Positions 18,201-26,444 of a DNA stretch of 50,659 nt are shown in pieces. Where the stretch lies: contig CAJXOW010000023.1 in the NCBI GenBank assembly GCA_913057825.1, forward strand, positions 1 to 50,659, given 5' to 3'. Every line of letters begins with the position of its first letter. Position 1 is the first letter of the stretch. A program made the translations under genes and the position numbers. The stretch is from an uncultured Balneolaceae bacterium (GTDB lineage: Bacteria; Bacteroidota; Rhodothermia; Balneolales; Balneolaceae). Under the pieces are notes generated by a model, which was given only the letters and a program-made list of their open reading frames with translations, made no database searches and had not been told where the DNA came from.

Positions 18201-18704
18201 AATTATACTTTTAAGATCGCTCAAAGAAGTGGAAGTATTATGTACCTTCCCATTCTTAATTAAAAACTTGCCGTCCTGCAGTCCATTAAAAATAAAGGGA
18301 TAAGGCCCCTTCTCGGCCTGAATTAACTGGACGACTACATGGTCTCCTTCTTCGTAAGAATGCAAATAGCGTTTGTCACTCCATTGCATTGTCCCATTTT
18401 TTTCAATGACCCCATCTCTATAGAAAGTTACGCTATTATCACCTTCTCCCTTGATGTACTCGTTAACTGATACTACAATTCGGGCCTTCCCTACATTGGA
18501 TCCACTATACTGAGGTTCAAAGGTAACTTGCTCGACAACTCCTTCAACTATATGAGTGGACTGTTGAACGTTCACTGCTGGTGGATCACTCGCAAAGGAA
18601 TGGTGAATTTGCTGGGCAAGCGAATGATGAAATCCCATAGTTAAAGTCATCAACACAATCAGACACAAAGCAATGGCATCTTTCTTGGATGAATAGTAAA
18701 ACAT
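15261..18704 (-). CDS. Secreted metzincin-like/beta-helix protein with C-terminal sorting domain
   Basis: An 1147-aa exported protein with a signal peptide (about residues 8-30). Residues about 215-430 look like a metzincin peptidase: HELGHAQSLLN at 380-390 gives H380, E381 and H384, a Met-turn at M398, and a matrixin-like LSTADKAGAVF. The third zinc ligand position is Asn (N390) instead of His/Asp. Residues about 450-900 are parallel beta-helix repeats rich in Asn, Ser and Thr (TINGSNSNITVTNGA; NNGGHGLYLNNNW). The last 75 residues are a Por-type sorting domain (NHPNPFNPTTTIKYTL ... KKMTLIK). The gene is more AT-rich than its neighbours, suggesting transfer. An adhesin or surface protease is likely. 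Confidence 0.82.
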   Translation of the reverse strand: MFYYSSKKDAIALCLIVLMTLTMGFHHSLAQQIHHSFASDPPAVNVQQSTHIVEGVVEQVTFEPQYSGSNVGKARIVVSVNEYIKGEGDNSVTFYRDGVIEKNGTMQWSDKRYLHSYEEGDHVVVQLIQAEKGPYPFIFNGLQDGKFLIKNGKVHNTSTSLSDLKSIINTASNNGSPNQLRELVQSKSATTNRADNKTHTENTKRKVASSSPATMTSCYSKGSFASYTVGNKTFATREYLDWDESSMPANFVYDDANEPSSVSASDMKDIMDAAILNWESVRHLGINFNTPTLSNWSPSNIASDDNVLKWSYLASSDANGETHTFPTDYSNSSASQYKDGIQYVTIHLNRYQSTDYNYDETSPPSTRSNSNIDLVEVLMHELGHAQSLLNVSGQNNLMHGDYTQRKTNIRQLSTADKAGAVFKYTEDDMSGYLNKPLVIGKFHDEAEDIGSLHTNSHTVKFVRGALNLVGSSTILEADNGSTFEDEYGCSFAVEGNSSSQILIDNSNDFFNGAIHEVDGPNIKVDNLDQKATNVTINGSNSNITVTNGAAFDLNTGVQVNGGSHTLQNGDLTIANGATVDNASLTVNSDALYLENSGQLKNSTVTINGGRLEANSDQAVSINTSYDVNSGTFEVVSGKSPTFKFASTEGLNAFDGSKVDIHGGTFMSSDTSNHNWAGLDIQNEVDLDIENATVRDANWGIYTYDTDNHTIYIYNTTFKQNELYAIKANGSTFYADTNRIINNGGHGLYLNNNWSRNVFAGHVVKDNDNYGVIVINGVASLCHDYQSNFCNSSPSGTVIVGNEIGVDASDAMVFIGETENGSQDGGDADLSNNSIWSVRVANYTTIEAEYTYWNASPQSPGIINNDGTSTVDSSNFLLNDPYPIYNENEPIDYPELVLNSSAKLSTENGNLSFDNDMPETITAFRKRLVKRFEVSSNHASNFIDQNLSNPNRRIRNAAKILEVELTREQSPREAVSLAKDYISNTEFSKTELKNLRNMLFLTYLMDLDEYSRAKSQYQKLRELAKDPILKESMKRKFAKEAGSVPSEYTQPEGIKTANHGDDMNVTASNHPNPFNPTTTIKYTLAKKGKVSIAVYNLTGQQVAELVDGVKESGSHMVQFNAGNLASGLYLYRLKTPKKVITKKMTLIK

Positions 18705-18738
18705 AGGTCTCCTTTTTTGAATTTATGAGTATATTAGT

Positions 18739-19422
18739 TTACTCCCTCAGCCACTCACAATCTTTAACTTTATCTTCCTTGTAAAAACCAAATCCAATAG
18801 TAAAAACCGAATCTTGCTCAATTCCAAATTGTACTTCATTGCGTTCCCCATTACGCTCAATACAATAGAACCAAGCGTAAACAGGCGGCCGATTTTTATT
18901 CTCAAACTTGCTTATCGAATCAGGATTACCTAATCCTTTTATTAATTCTGATCTGCTACTGCCCAAACCTATCCCGTGATGAGTCGTCCCTTTAAATATT
19001 TCGTATGAAATATCAGGATCTATAGATAAAGGTTTTGACCGTATAGCTATATAATCTACTATTGAGCTATCTACTCTTTCCCAATAACTGTCCCCATCCT
19101 TTACATAACTATTGAGATAAAATTTTACCCCACCTAATTCCCCCTCAAAGTAACGGTAACCATACCAGGATCTCCTTACCCCTGATATAAAGATTTTTGA
19201 TGGATACTTCGGCCTTCCATACAGACGCCTTACTGTCTGGATGGAATCTCCCAGATGCACTTGTTTCACCCGTTTGCCCAAGACAATATCAGCGTCGGGA
19301 TATAGGACTTCTTCGCCTTGCCGGCTCCCTTGATAGACCCCGAATATATCGCAGCTCACCAAAGCCACCAGCAACAAAAGTAAAATTACGTGGCTCGTTA
19401 GCTTCTTCTGCCTCATTACCAA
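18739..19422 (-). CDS. BamE/SmpA-like lipoprotein
   Basis: A 227-aa protein with a lipobox ending at C24 (LVALVSCDIF). Two weak repeats resemble the BamE/OmlA fold: LGDSIQTVRRLYGRPKYP and LGSSRSELIKGLGNPDSIS, each a helix followed by a GxP turn and beta strands (GVKFYLNSY; AWFYCIERNG). BamE helps the outer-membrane assembly complex, but many stand-alone lipoproteins share this fold with unknown roles. It lies 35 bases upstream of the large secreted protein on the same strand and may be co-transcribed with it. Confidence 0.6.
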   Translation of the reverse strand: MVMRQKKLTSHVILLLLLVALVSCDIFGVYQGSRQGEEVLYPDADIVLGKRVKQVHLGDSIQTVRRLYGRPKYPSKIFISGVRRSWYGYRYFEGELGGVKFYLNSYVKDGDSYWERVDSSIVDYIAIRSKPLSIDPDISYEIFKGTTHHGIGLGSSRSELIKGLGNPDSISKFENKNRPPVYAWFYCIERNGERNEVQFGIEQDSVFTIGFGFYKEDKVKDCEWLRE

Positions 19423-19523
19423 ACCTATCTTAGTGTTGCGAATAATTATTTTAACTTTTCTTAAGTGATATGTAAGTAACTTTTATTATTTAAACCATAA
19501 ATCAAAATTTCACTTCGAAATTC

Positions 19524-19828
19524 TTAACAATTTCTAATTTTTGTAGGGGATTTTCCGACGTGATATCGCAAAAAGTCGCACAGTTGCTTCGGGGAGGAAA
19601 AACCGACTTCGGCGGCAATACGGGAGAAGGATTGGTCGGTATGTACCAGTAATTCCGTACTGTATTTAATCCGAAGTTTAATTAACAATTGGTGGGGGGG
19701 TATGGGTACTTATGATTCAAGCGGCGTCTCAACTGGTGTTCTTGAACTTCCAGGATTTCCGCCCAATCTGAAATGCTCTTTATATATTTAAGTTGTTCAC
19801 TGGATGGCAACAGTTCTTCATTATTCAT
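19524..19828 (-). pseudogene. Small AraC-type DNA-binding protein, frameshifted in a C7 run
   Basis: The reading frame opens at ATG 19828-19826 behind a strong AAGGGGAGGGG site. It runs 48 codons (SISDWAEILEVQEHQLRRRL) and stops just after a run of seven C at about 19694-19700. One extra C restores a frame that continues HQLLIKLRIKYSTELL, then SFSRIAAEVGFSSPKQLCDF and HVGKSP, ending at a TAA at 19524-19526. The joined product, about 100 aa, is a complete double-HTH AraC domain without a ligand domain. It is either a recent pseudogene, a phase-variable switch or a homopolymer sequencing error. Confidence 0.75.
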
Positions 19829-19967
19829 ATCCCCTCCCCTTAAATATAGTTTTTGGGATAAGTTCTTTATTAAACAAGAGTATGCAGCTCCCCTAACTGT
19901 TACAAATTAAATGTACTCTAAAAGAAATTATTATCGATTAACCCGGATAAGAAAATGCACTCATATT

Positions 19968-22475
19968 CTATTCAAATACCCGCCATTCCGATGGCAGATC
20001 GGTGATGACCTGAATCTCAGAGGCGGAAGCCGGTCCGGTGGTGCTTTCGAGCGTGATCAGCCGCACAAATCGAGCCGGCGTTTTTTCTCCCCAGGCGGCA
20101 ATCTTGGGTGAACCGGTAGCCGGCCAGCTGCCTTTATCCACCGTTTGATAATGGGCTCCGTCACGGCTGACCTCTACCCGGTATTTGGTAATATTCATCG
20201 TATTATTTTTATCAAAATACGGGCGACGAGGGTTGAGCCAGAACGCCTCAATATCTTTTACGCTTCCCAGGTCGATCGTGATGCTGTGATCTTCATCGAT
20301 ATCCTGGCTGTGCCAATTGGTTCCCAGCCGGTCATCGATGGCATGCTCGGCGTCGAAGGTCCATCCGCCCATGAAGCCCTGTACGCTGGATACTTCAGCG
20401 ATTGACATGGAGTCGTAGGGGACAAATTCCGGCGTCGGACCGGTGGGCGTCACAATGACGTTATCAAACTGCGCCCGCTGCCATTTGCTGGCACGCAAGG
20501 CGACGTTGCCCTGCAGCTGTCCGGCGGACTCTACGCTCGTCAACGTCTTGCCGTCCAACTGCAGCTCGATCCGGTTCGCCCTGAGTTTAAGGGCCAGCGT
20601 ATGCCACGTGCCCGGCTGAATAGCGGTATCCCCGGAATCAATGGGGGTAACGGTTTTCGAGGGAGAATCTTCGTTGTAGAGTTTCCACCCGTCGGATCCG
20701 ATCTGGAAATGATATCCCCCGAGGTACGGCGTCCATCCCAGCTGTCCCGATACTCGTCCGATAAGCTCTACATATCCAGGCTCTTCCAGGTACACATCCG
20801 ACTGCAGCGTGTAATCACTCCACCAGCGGGGATCGCCGAACATCGAGGTCGGCGGCATATCGCCCGTATCGTTCCAATTGATCGGCTGCTGCGTGATCAT
20901 CTGCTGGTAGCATTTACCGTCCCGGCCGCCTTTGCAGGGCTGCACCTCGAACGACCCGTTCACCGGAGTGAAGTAGCGAGGATTTTTCACCATTTCGGTG
21001 TCTTCGAAATTCTCGGCATACGGCAGCGGGATTTGTTCATGCTTGGTGGCGGTAGGTTCGGCATCTCCCTTGCCGATATTCTCGCGCGTAGTGATCGAAT
21101 AGACGTGATTCGGTTTGATGATAAACTCGAAGGTGCCATCGCGGGGGGATATGGTTCCGGCGTCGACAAACTGTTCGGAGGGATCTTCCGTGCCAAAATT
21201 CGATACCCGCATCCGCAGCAGCTTCGGCGGCAGGTTCTTGAGGGTAATCGAGACCGTATCCTTCCGGTGCAGATCCATCGTTTCCAGGATCATGCTGTAA
21301 TCCTGCTGATCGGGCGACGACAGACTTGCAATCGTAGCCCCGTTCTCCAGTCGCTTGCTGCCCGTATCCAGATAGTGCCAACCGATATCGGTAACCTGGG
21401 TGGTATGGGCAAACGCCCAGATGTTGTTGCCAATCTCGTAGTAGCCCGACCATGGACGATGGGCTCCCATCAAGCCGGTATTGCCGAGCGGCAGGTTGCC
21501 GTAACGGGCTTCGGCCACATTCCAGGTCATATAGTTCACCATCTTGGCATCGATATATCCCCGGTTCAGCGCACGAACATGCGAGCCGGCCCCGTTATCC
21601 CATCCGAGGGCGCTGTTGGCCGCGTGCCACAAAGGCTTGCCCAGCATCTTGGCCGTATCGGTCGATGCACACTTTTTATAGTAGGATCGCCATTTGCAAT
21701 TGAAATGCACCGCCACGGCATCCACCGCTTTCTTGAGGTCCGGGTTTTTATACATATCGTGGGCAATCTGCCAGTCGAAATCGTCGGCCGCCGGAATTTT
21801 AACATCCGGGTAGTGCTTTTCCAGGGCTTTGTCCAGCTGAATAAAGAAATCGGGATCATAGCCCTGCTCGTTCCAGCCGCCGATCCAGTCGATCTGCAGG
21901 CCGTGCTGCTCGGCGCACTTGAGCCAGGAGAGATGATAGTCGATGTTATCCTGCGACCAGACTCCGTCAAACCAGCCCGGCGCGCTCCATTCCTGTCCGA
22001 TAAGCGTGATATCAGGGTTGCGCTTCTGGGCCTCCTTCATCAGCCACCAGTTCCATCCCCGGTTGCAATTCACCTCGTCGGGCGTCCGCATATGAGAAGG
22101 CTCCGATCCGTCGGTCGCATTGGCTCCGCCGCCCATACCGACCTTCAGGATATCCAGCGAAGCGCCGTACCCCGGTTTAAACAGGTAGTCCAGAATCTCG
22201 TCGCGCTCCTCCTTCGGATAGTCGATAAGCAGCCGGGTCGATCCGCCTTGACTCTTGGCCCCGATGCCGTAAAACTCCCGGCCTACGTCATCACCGTCGA
22301 CCGTGATATCAACGGTATTGGGATTTACCGACAGCTGGGCGTGGGCTTTTTCAGCAGTAATAAAAGTCAACCCCAATCCAACGATTAGCAGAGCTAACCT
22401 CCAAATTTTGCTATTATACCGTTGACGAGTCCGACAAAAATTCCTGAAAACACTCAAGTGTATAAGATTTTTCAT
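19968..22475 (-). CDS. Secreted GH59 (galactosylceramidase-like) protein lacking the expected nucleophile
   Basis: An 835-aa exported protein whose signal peptide ends near AHA-QLS (about residue 47). The TIM barrel matches galactocerebrosidase: GREFYGIGAKSQGGSTRLL, ILDYLFKPGYGASLDILKV, TDGSEPSHM, GWNWWLMKEAQKRNPDITLIG and GGWNEQGYD. E203 in WNEQ fits the acid/base Glu. The nucleophile segment (GKKLWSSED in the mammalian enzyme) reads GKPLWHAAN, so Ala286 stands where Glu is expected. A lectin-like LamG domain (about 500-690) and a C-terminal F5/8-type discoidin domain (about 700-830) follow. It may be an inactive glycan-binding protein or use another residue. Confidence 0.82.
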   Translation of the reverse strand: MKNLIHLSVFRNFCRTRQRYNSKIWRLALLIVGLGLTFITAEKAHAQLSVNPNTVDITVDGDDVGREFYGIGAKSQGGSTRLLIDYPKEERDEILDYLFKPGYGASLDILKVGMGGGANATDGSEPSHMRTPDEVNCNRGWNWWLMKEAQKRNPDITLIGQEWSAPGWFDGVWSQDNIDYHLSWLKCAEQHGLQIDWIGGWNEQGYDPDFFIQLDKALEKHYPDVKIPAADDFDWQIAHDMYKNPDLKKAVDAVAVHFNCKWRSYYKKCASTDTAKMLGKPLWHAANSALGWDNGAGSHVRALNRGYIDAKMVNYMTWNVAEARYGNLPLGNTGLMGAHRPWSGYYEIGNNIWAFAHTTQVTDIGWHYLDTGSKRLENGATIASLSSPDQQDYSMILETMDLHRKDTVSITLKNLPPKLLRMRVSNFGTEDPSEQFVDAGTISPRDGTFEFIIKPNHVYSITTRENIGKGDAEPTATKHEQIPLPYAENFEDTEMVKNPRYFTPVNGSFEVQPCKGGRDGKCYQQMITQQPINWNDTGDMPPTSMFGDPRWWSDYTLQSDVYLEEPGYVELIGRVSGQLGWTPYLGGYHFQIGSDGWKLYNEDSPSKTVTPIDSGDTAIQPGTWHTLALKLRANRIELQLDGKTLTSVESAGQLQGNVALRASKWQRAQFDNVIVTPTGPTPEFVPYDSMSIAEVSSVQGFMGGWTFDAEHAIDDRLGTNWHSQDIDEDHSITIDLGSVKDIEAFWLNPRRPYFDKNNTMNITKYRVEVSRDGAHYQTVDKGSWPATGSPKIAAWGEKTPARFVRLITLESTTGPASASEIQVITDLPSEWRVFE

Positions 22476-22795
22476 ATATGGGATAATTGATTGGCAACCG
22501 TCAGAATTATTGAAATGGCTTTATCTGATAAGAATTACCTAGATTAATCAAGATTGACCTCATATTCAAATGCTAACCTTGCTCTACCCCTCTAACTGTT
22601 GCTGACGTCAACCTACACCCCTTACCTTGGGCCGATAAGTTAGACGAGTGAAGTATATAGAAACAACATGTTTTCCCTGGTTCGTAGTTGCATATCCTAT
22701 TACGTACCGGAAGGCTGGTATTTTGCGCACTCTCAGCAGCGATCTGCTGAATATTCCTGGCTGAAGAGATCTCCCAATACCCATCAAAAACCTCT
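22476..22795. other. Intergenic region between GH59-like gene and ABC transporter
   Basis: No gene is seen. A short hairpin CAGCAG-CGAT-CTGCTG at 22734-22749 lies past the ATPase stop (minus strand) but lacks a T-tract. The region must hold the promoter of the GH59-like gene. Confidence 0.5.
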
Positions 22796-23857
22796 CTAAA
22801 TATCTTCCTGAAGCACTACGGCTGACTCCAACGGCTTGATGATTACTTCGTCATCGGGTTCAAAGAGCACGCGGTTGTCTGTATGCACCAGGTATCGCTC
22901 TCCGTTGAATACTACGCGGTACGTGATATCATGTCCCCTGAACTCACGACTCACCACCGTACCAATATCTGTTTCGGTGTGAATTTCATTCGGCTTTTCA
23001 AGCGTAAGGTGTTCCGGTCGGATAGAACACAGCGCCCGTCCCTTTGCACAGCAGTTCAAGCGCATCGCACCCAAGGCGGTCATTACTTCCTCATCACCGA
23101 ACGCATCCACATGAAACAGGTTGGTTCGTCCCAGGAACTGGGCGACAAATTTTGTTTTGGGTTGAAAATAGACCTCCTCGGGCGTGCCGATCTGTTCTAT
23201 CTGTCCGTCATTCATTACCGCAATACGGTCGGCGAAAGAGAGGGCTTCCTCTTGATCATGGGTAACCAGCAGCGCGCTCATCCCCGCGTTTTTGAGGATA
23301 CTGCGCACCTCTTTTCGCGTAGATTCGCGCAGCACGGCATCCAGGTTTGAGAAGGGCTCATCCAAAAGCACCAGCTTCGGTTTTGGGGCTATCGCCCGAG
23401 CCAGCGCCACCCGCTGCTGCTGTCCGCCGGAAAGCTCGCTGGGATTGCGATTTTGATATTTACCCATTCCCGTCCGACAGAGCACCTCCTCGGCATATAC
23501 ATGGCGCTTGTGTTTGGGGATATCGGTGAGTCCGAAAGCCACATTTTCAATCACCGAAAGGTGAGGAAACAGTGCATAATCCTGGAATACAAAGCCGATA
23601 CCGCGGTCCTGCGGCGCCACATGGGTCTCCGGAGATTCCAACAGTTTTCCTTCTACATGAACCTCTCCCCCGTCAGCTCGCTCAAAGCCGGAAATCAGCC
23701 GCAGGCAGGTCGTTTTCCCGCATCCGCTTGGACCCAGTACGGCAAAGATCTCATTCTCCTTCACCTCAAAGGTCAGCGAATCGACCACCGGCCCATTCTC
23801 ATCAAAGGCCTTGGTTAAATTTTTTATGCGCAGCAATTCATTCATGTTTTCTCCCAT
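22796..23857 (-). CDS. ABC transporter ATP-binding protein (FbpC-like, iron/sulfate/polyamine type)
   Basis: A 353-aa ATPase with Walker A GPSGCGKTT, Q-loop FVFQDYALFPHLSV, signature LSGGQQQRVALARA, Walker B LVLLDEPFSNLD and H-loop LLVTHDQEEA. A C-terminal TOBE-like beta domain (SIRPEHLTLEKPNE, HDITYRVVFNG) follows. The family energises uptake of ferric iron or other oxyanions and polyamines. FbpC is favoured because the partner is a single long double-domain permease. Its start overlaps the permease stop by 16 bases, so translation is coupled. Confidence 0.9.
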   Translation of the reverse strand: MGENMNELLRIKNLTKAFDENGPVVDSLTFEVKENEIFAVLGPSGCGKTTCLRLISGFERADGGEVHVEGKLLESPETHVAPQDRGIGFVFQDYALFPHLSVIENVAFGLTDIPKHKRHVYAEEVLCRTGMGKYQNRNPSELSGGQQQRVALARAIAPKPKLVLLDEPFSNLDAVLRESTRKEVRSILKNAGMSALLVTHDQEEALSFADRIAVMNDGQIEQIGTPEEVYFQPKTKFVAQFLGRTNLFHVDAFGDEEVMTALGAMRLNCCAKGRALCSIRPEHLTLEKPNEIHTETDIGTVVSREFRGHDITYRVVFNGERYLVHTDNRVLFEPDDEVIIKPLESAVVLQEDI

Positions 23858-25362
23858 TCTCGCGAAAAAAGCAATCCTACAAATAGTATTGAAAAGATCA
23901 ATATAGTAAACGCAAACGGTGCAGCCTCGGCAAACATTGCCTCACCGGTGTAGGACCATACATTTAACGCAAGGGTATTGAATCCTATTGGAGAAAGTAA
24001 GAAAGTAATCGATAATTCTTTCATGGCCGATAAAAAAACCAACGCTGCCGAGGCTATAATTCCCCCTTTCAGGAGGGGTAGAATGACTTTTATGAACGCT
24101 TGAAAGGACGAATAACCGAGCGATTTGGCCGCGTCTTCCAGCTGTGGGGGTGCCTGGTATAGTGCACTGCGTATAGGACCGATTCCTTCTGCGAGGAAAT
24201 GCAGTGAATAGGCGATGATCAACAGCAACAAGGTCTGGTAAAGGAACGGGGAGACATACAACGAGAAAAAGACCAGTGACAGGGCAAAGGCCAGCGGCGG
24301 AGTCGCATAGCCCAGGTATGCGACACGTTCCAGTATGTTGGTAATCTTACCTTCAAATCGCACCCCCACATATGCAATCAGCAGCGCCATCACGGTAGTG
24401 AGCAGTGCCGCCGGAGCCGACGCGGCCACCGAGTTCCCAAATGAGGTGAACAGATCGCCGGACATCTTGGCCAGCGACGCTTCATTCAGCCAATACCCAA
24501 TGGAAGAAAGCGGTAGTATAATCGCTGCAACGGTGTAAATACCGACAAAGCCGTAGGCGGGTATTTTCCACGATCCCAGCTCCAAGTATTTGCGCTCCCG
24601 ACTTGCTCCCCGACCCAGCCGGTGAAAGATAGCTTTCTTCAAAAAACGATACTCGAGCACCAGGGCGGCCGTGGTCAATGCCAGCAGCATCAGAGCCAGC
24701 CATGCGGCATAAATGCGGTCGTAGGCGGCTACATACTGCAAGTACAGCGCATAGCTGAACGTCTCAAACCGCATGAGGGATACGGTGCCAAAATCCCCGA
24801 ATACATGGAGACTCACCAACAGAAAACCAGCCAGGAAAGCGGGTTTTAGCTGTGGAAGAGTAACCCGGAAAAAGGTGGATTTGGCATCGTGCCCCAACGA
24901 ACGGGAGGCCTCCTCAATGGAGGGATCCATCCCCAGCAAGGCGGTGCGCAGATTCAGGTACAGATAGGGAAACGTACAGATGCTGAGCACGAGGAGGGAT
25001 CCCCAAAAACCGCCGGGTCGAGGCATAATGATGCCGAACCATTCGTAAAACATGCCGTTATAGCCGCCCAGCCCCATAAAAGCATATGCCATCACGTAGC
25101 CGGGCATCGCCAACGGCACCACGCCCAGCAGCGTAATAAACTTTCGAGCTGCAATATTACATCGGGTGGAAAGGTACGCCAACGGCAGAGCCAGCATGGT
25201 AGTCAGCACCAAAACGCCCCCGGTAAGGAGCAGTGTGTTAGCCAGTAAACGCAGATTCCGTACGCGCAACACTACGTTATAAAGCGTCTCCGGCGTGGCC
25301 CCGAAGGCTCTTATCGAGAGATAAAAGAGGGGCAACAGTACGCCTACAGCAATTAACAGCAC
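23842..25362 (-). CDS. ABC transporter permease (FbpB-like), two fused permease domains
   Basis: A protein of at least 506 aa with about 12 membrane segments and two BPD_transp_1 domains. The coupling loops are EEASRSLGHDAKSTFFRVTLP (first half) and EDAAKSLGYSSFQAFIKVILP (second half). The length fits ferric-iron FbpB. GTG 25362 is the first usable start, but the frame is open to 25443 and the upstream residues (KKLPPWQLLVP) complete the first membrane helix without any ATG, GTG or TTG. The real start is therefore non-canonical, or the 5' end is damaged. No periplasmic iron-binding protein gene precedes it, which is unusual. Confidence 0.85.
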   Translation of the reverse strand: MLLIAVGVLLPLFYLSIRAFGATPETLYNVVLRVRNLRLLANTLLLTGGVLVLTTMLALPLAYLSTRCNIAARKFITLLGVVPLAMPGYVMAYAFMGLGGYNGMFYEWFGIIMPRPGGFWGSLLVLSICTFPYLYLNLRTALLGMDPSIEEASRSLGHDAKSTFFRVTLPQLKPAFLAGFLLVSLHVFGDFGTVSLMRFETFSYALYLQYVAAYDRIYAAWLALMLLALTTAALVLEYRFLKKAIFHRLGRGASRERKYLELGSWKIPAYGFVGIYTVAAIILPLSSIGYWLNEASLAKMSGDLFTSFGNSVAASAPAALLTTVMALLIAYVGVRFEGKITNILERVAYLGYATPPLAFALSLVFFSLYVSPFLYQTLLLLIIAYSLHFLAEGIGPIRSALYQAPPQLEDAAKSLGYSSFQAFIKVILPLLKGGIIASAALVFLSAMKELSITFLLSPIGFNTLALNVWSYTGEAMFAEAAPFAFTILIFSILFVGLLFSREWEKT

Positions 25363-25443
25363 CGGTACCAGCAGTTGCCAGGGGGGTAACTTTTTATTTG
25401 TATTTAATCCCAGAATAGAAATACTTCGGTTAAATCTGCTTGG

Positions 25444-26115
25444 TCAATTCAAATTATATATGAGACTTTCAGCACGGACGGGATAACCACATGAAATTTA
25501 GAACAAATCTAAATAGAAGGGCACCGAGACGCAACTTTCGGGATAAACTTTAAGCAACCGACAGCCCGACCAACCTGCATCAAATAGCCAACCGCTTGAT
25601 TTTTATTAGTCATTACAGCATAAATTTAATAGTTTCTGTGTCTTATTTAGAATTGATCTAATTAATCTTCGCAGGATAGGATAAAATATATTAATAGAGC
25701 CCTTTGAAAAACCGGGCGGCGGTTCCGAAGTATTAAGTTTTTCGGTAAATAGATAAAAAATATTTTGTAGTTGACAGGCATTTATCATGGTCTGCAGATA
25801 TTTAAACGAACTCAAAAAGAGAAAAACTTTCGAACGAGGAACCGCCGGCCGGTTTTTCAACGGGCTCTAAGATAAGTTCATACACGTATACCAACGGACG
25901 GAAGGAGATATAATTCGATGAAAATCTTGATTTCTTTGATGTTTTTCATCCAATGACCATTTGCCCGATTGTGTTGTTTGCTACTGACCTGTAAATCGAG
26001 CATGCGGGAAAAGCATTAGGTTTTCACTTCATTTTTCCACTCGAAAGTGTGTATCCCATATAATGGTGTTCTGGAATTGAAGTCAGGTTCCAGCTTGTTT
26101 GTCAATTACTATACC
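25444..26115. other. Gene-poor accessory stretch
   Basis: The 84-codon minus-strand open frame at 25606-25860 spans an inverted-repeat element and looks non-coding. Apart from that element (25697-25867), nothing recognisable was seen. The right end leads into the YefM-type operator. Confidence 0.5.
25697..25867. repeat. MITE-like element with 30-bp terminal inverted repeats
   Basis: The arms at 25697-25726 and 25838-25867 are inverted copies that match at 28 of 30 positions (GAGCCCTTTGAAAAACCGG and GGAACCGCCGGCCGGTTTTTC on opposite strands). Each arm itself folds into a short hairpin followed by T5 pointing outward. The 111-base interior is AT-rich and non-coding. A second element of similar design lies at 29133-29315. 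Confidence 0.65.
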
Positions 26116-26133
26116 AGTACATTTATAGTACAT
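26116..26133 (+). promoter_or_regulatory. Candidate operator: two AGTACAT repeats one helical turn apart
   Basis: AGTACAT occurs at 26116-26122 and 26127-26133, spaced 11 bp start to start and ending 23 bases before the antitoxin ATG. The known YefM operator has repeated TGTACA cores at a similar spacing, so this is a plausible autoregulatory site. Confidence 0.5.
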
Positions 26134-26156
26134 AAAAAGACAATAAAAATATCGTT

Positions 26157-26444
26157 ATGAATAATTTTTCGATCTCAAAAGATATTGAGCCCCTTTCAGA
26201 GTTTCGCAAGAACTCGGCTGATTTTATTAAGCGACTTAAAAAAGAGAAACAGCCTATCATACTAACTCAATACGGTAAAAGTGCGGCTGTATTGATGGAT
26301 GTAACCGAATATGAACGAATCTCCAGGAAATTGGAATTGCTGGAGGATTTGCTGGAAGCCAAACAGCAAGCAGCGGAGGGGAATACCTACACCATGGAGG
26401 AAGCCCGGAAGCGGATTGAAAACCATCTGTCCAAATGGAAATAA
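26157..26444 (+). CDS. Phd/YefM-family antitoxin
   Basis: A 95-aa type II antitoxin. The N-terminal half (SEFRKNSADFIKRLKKEKQPIILTQYGKSAAVLM) is the Phd/YefM DNA-binding fold. The C-terminal half is a charged helix (AEGNTYTMEEARKRIENHL) that wraps the toxin. It overlaps the toxin gene by 10 bases, the usual order and coupling. The AGTACAT pair upstream is the likely autorepression site. Confidence 0.9.
   Translation: MNNFSISKDIEPLSEFRKNSADFIKRLKKEKQPIILTQYGKSAAVLMDVTEYERISRKLELLEDLLEAKQQAAEGNTYTMEEARKRIENHLSKWK

Noticed and set aside
20601..22388. 595-codon plus-strand frame opposite the GH59 gene.
   Set aside because: It is the mirror of a strongly conserved enzyme gene; its peptide is rich in Arg, Ile and Val without any domain, as expected for an antisense shadow.
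22734..22749. CAGCAG-CGAT-CTGCTG hairpin as terminator of the ABC transporter operon.
   Set aside because: The stem is only six pairs, no T-run follows on the minus strand, and it is about 50 bases past the stop.
25606..25860. 84-codon minus-strand open frame as a gene.
   Set aside because: It spans the whole 171-bp inverted-repeat element, has no ribosome site and its peptide looks like translated repeat sequence.
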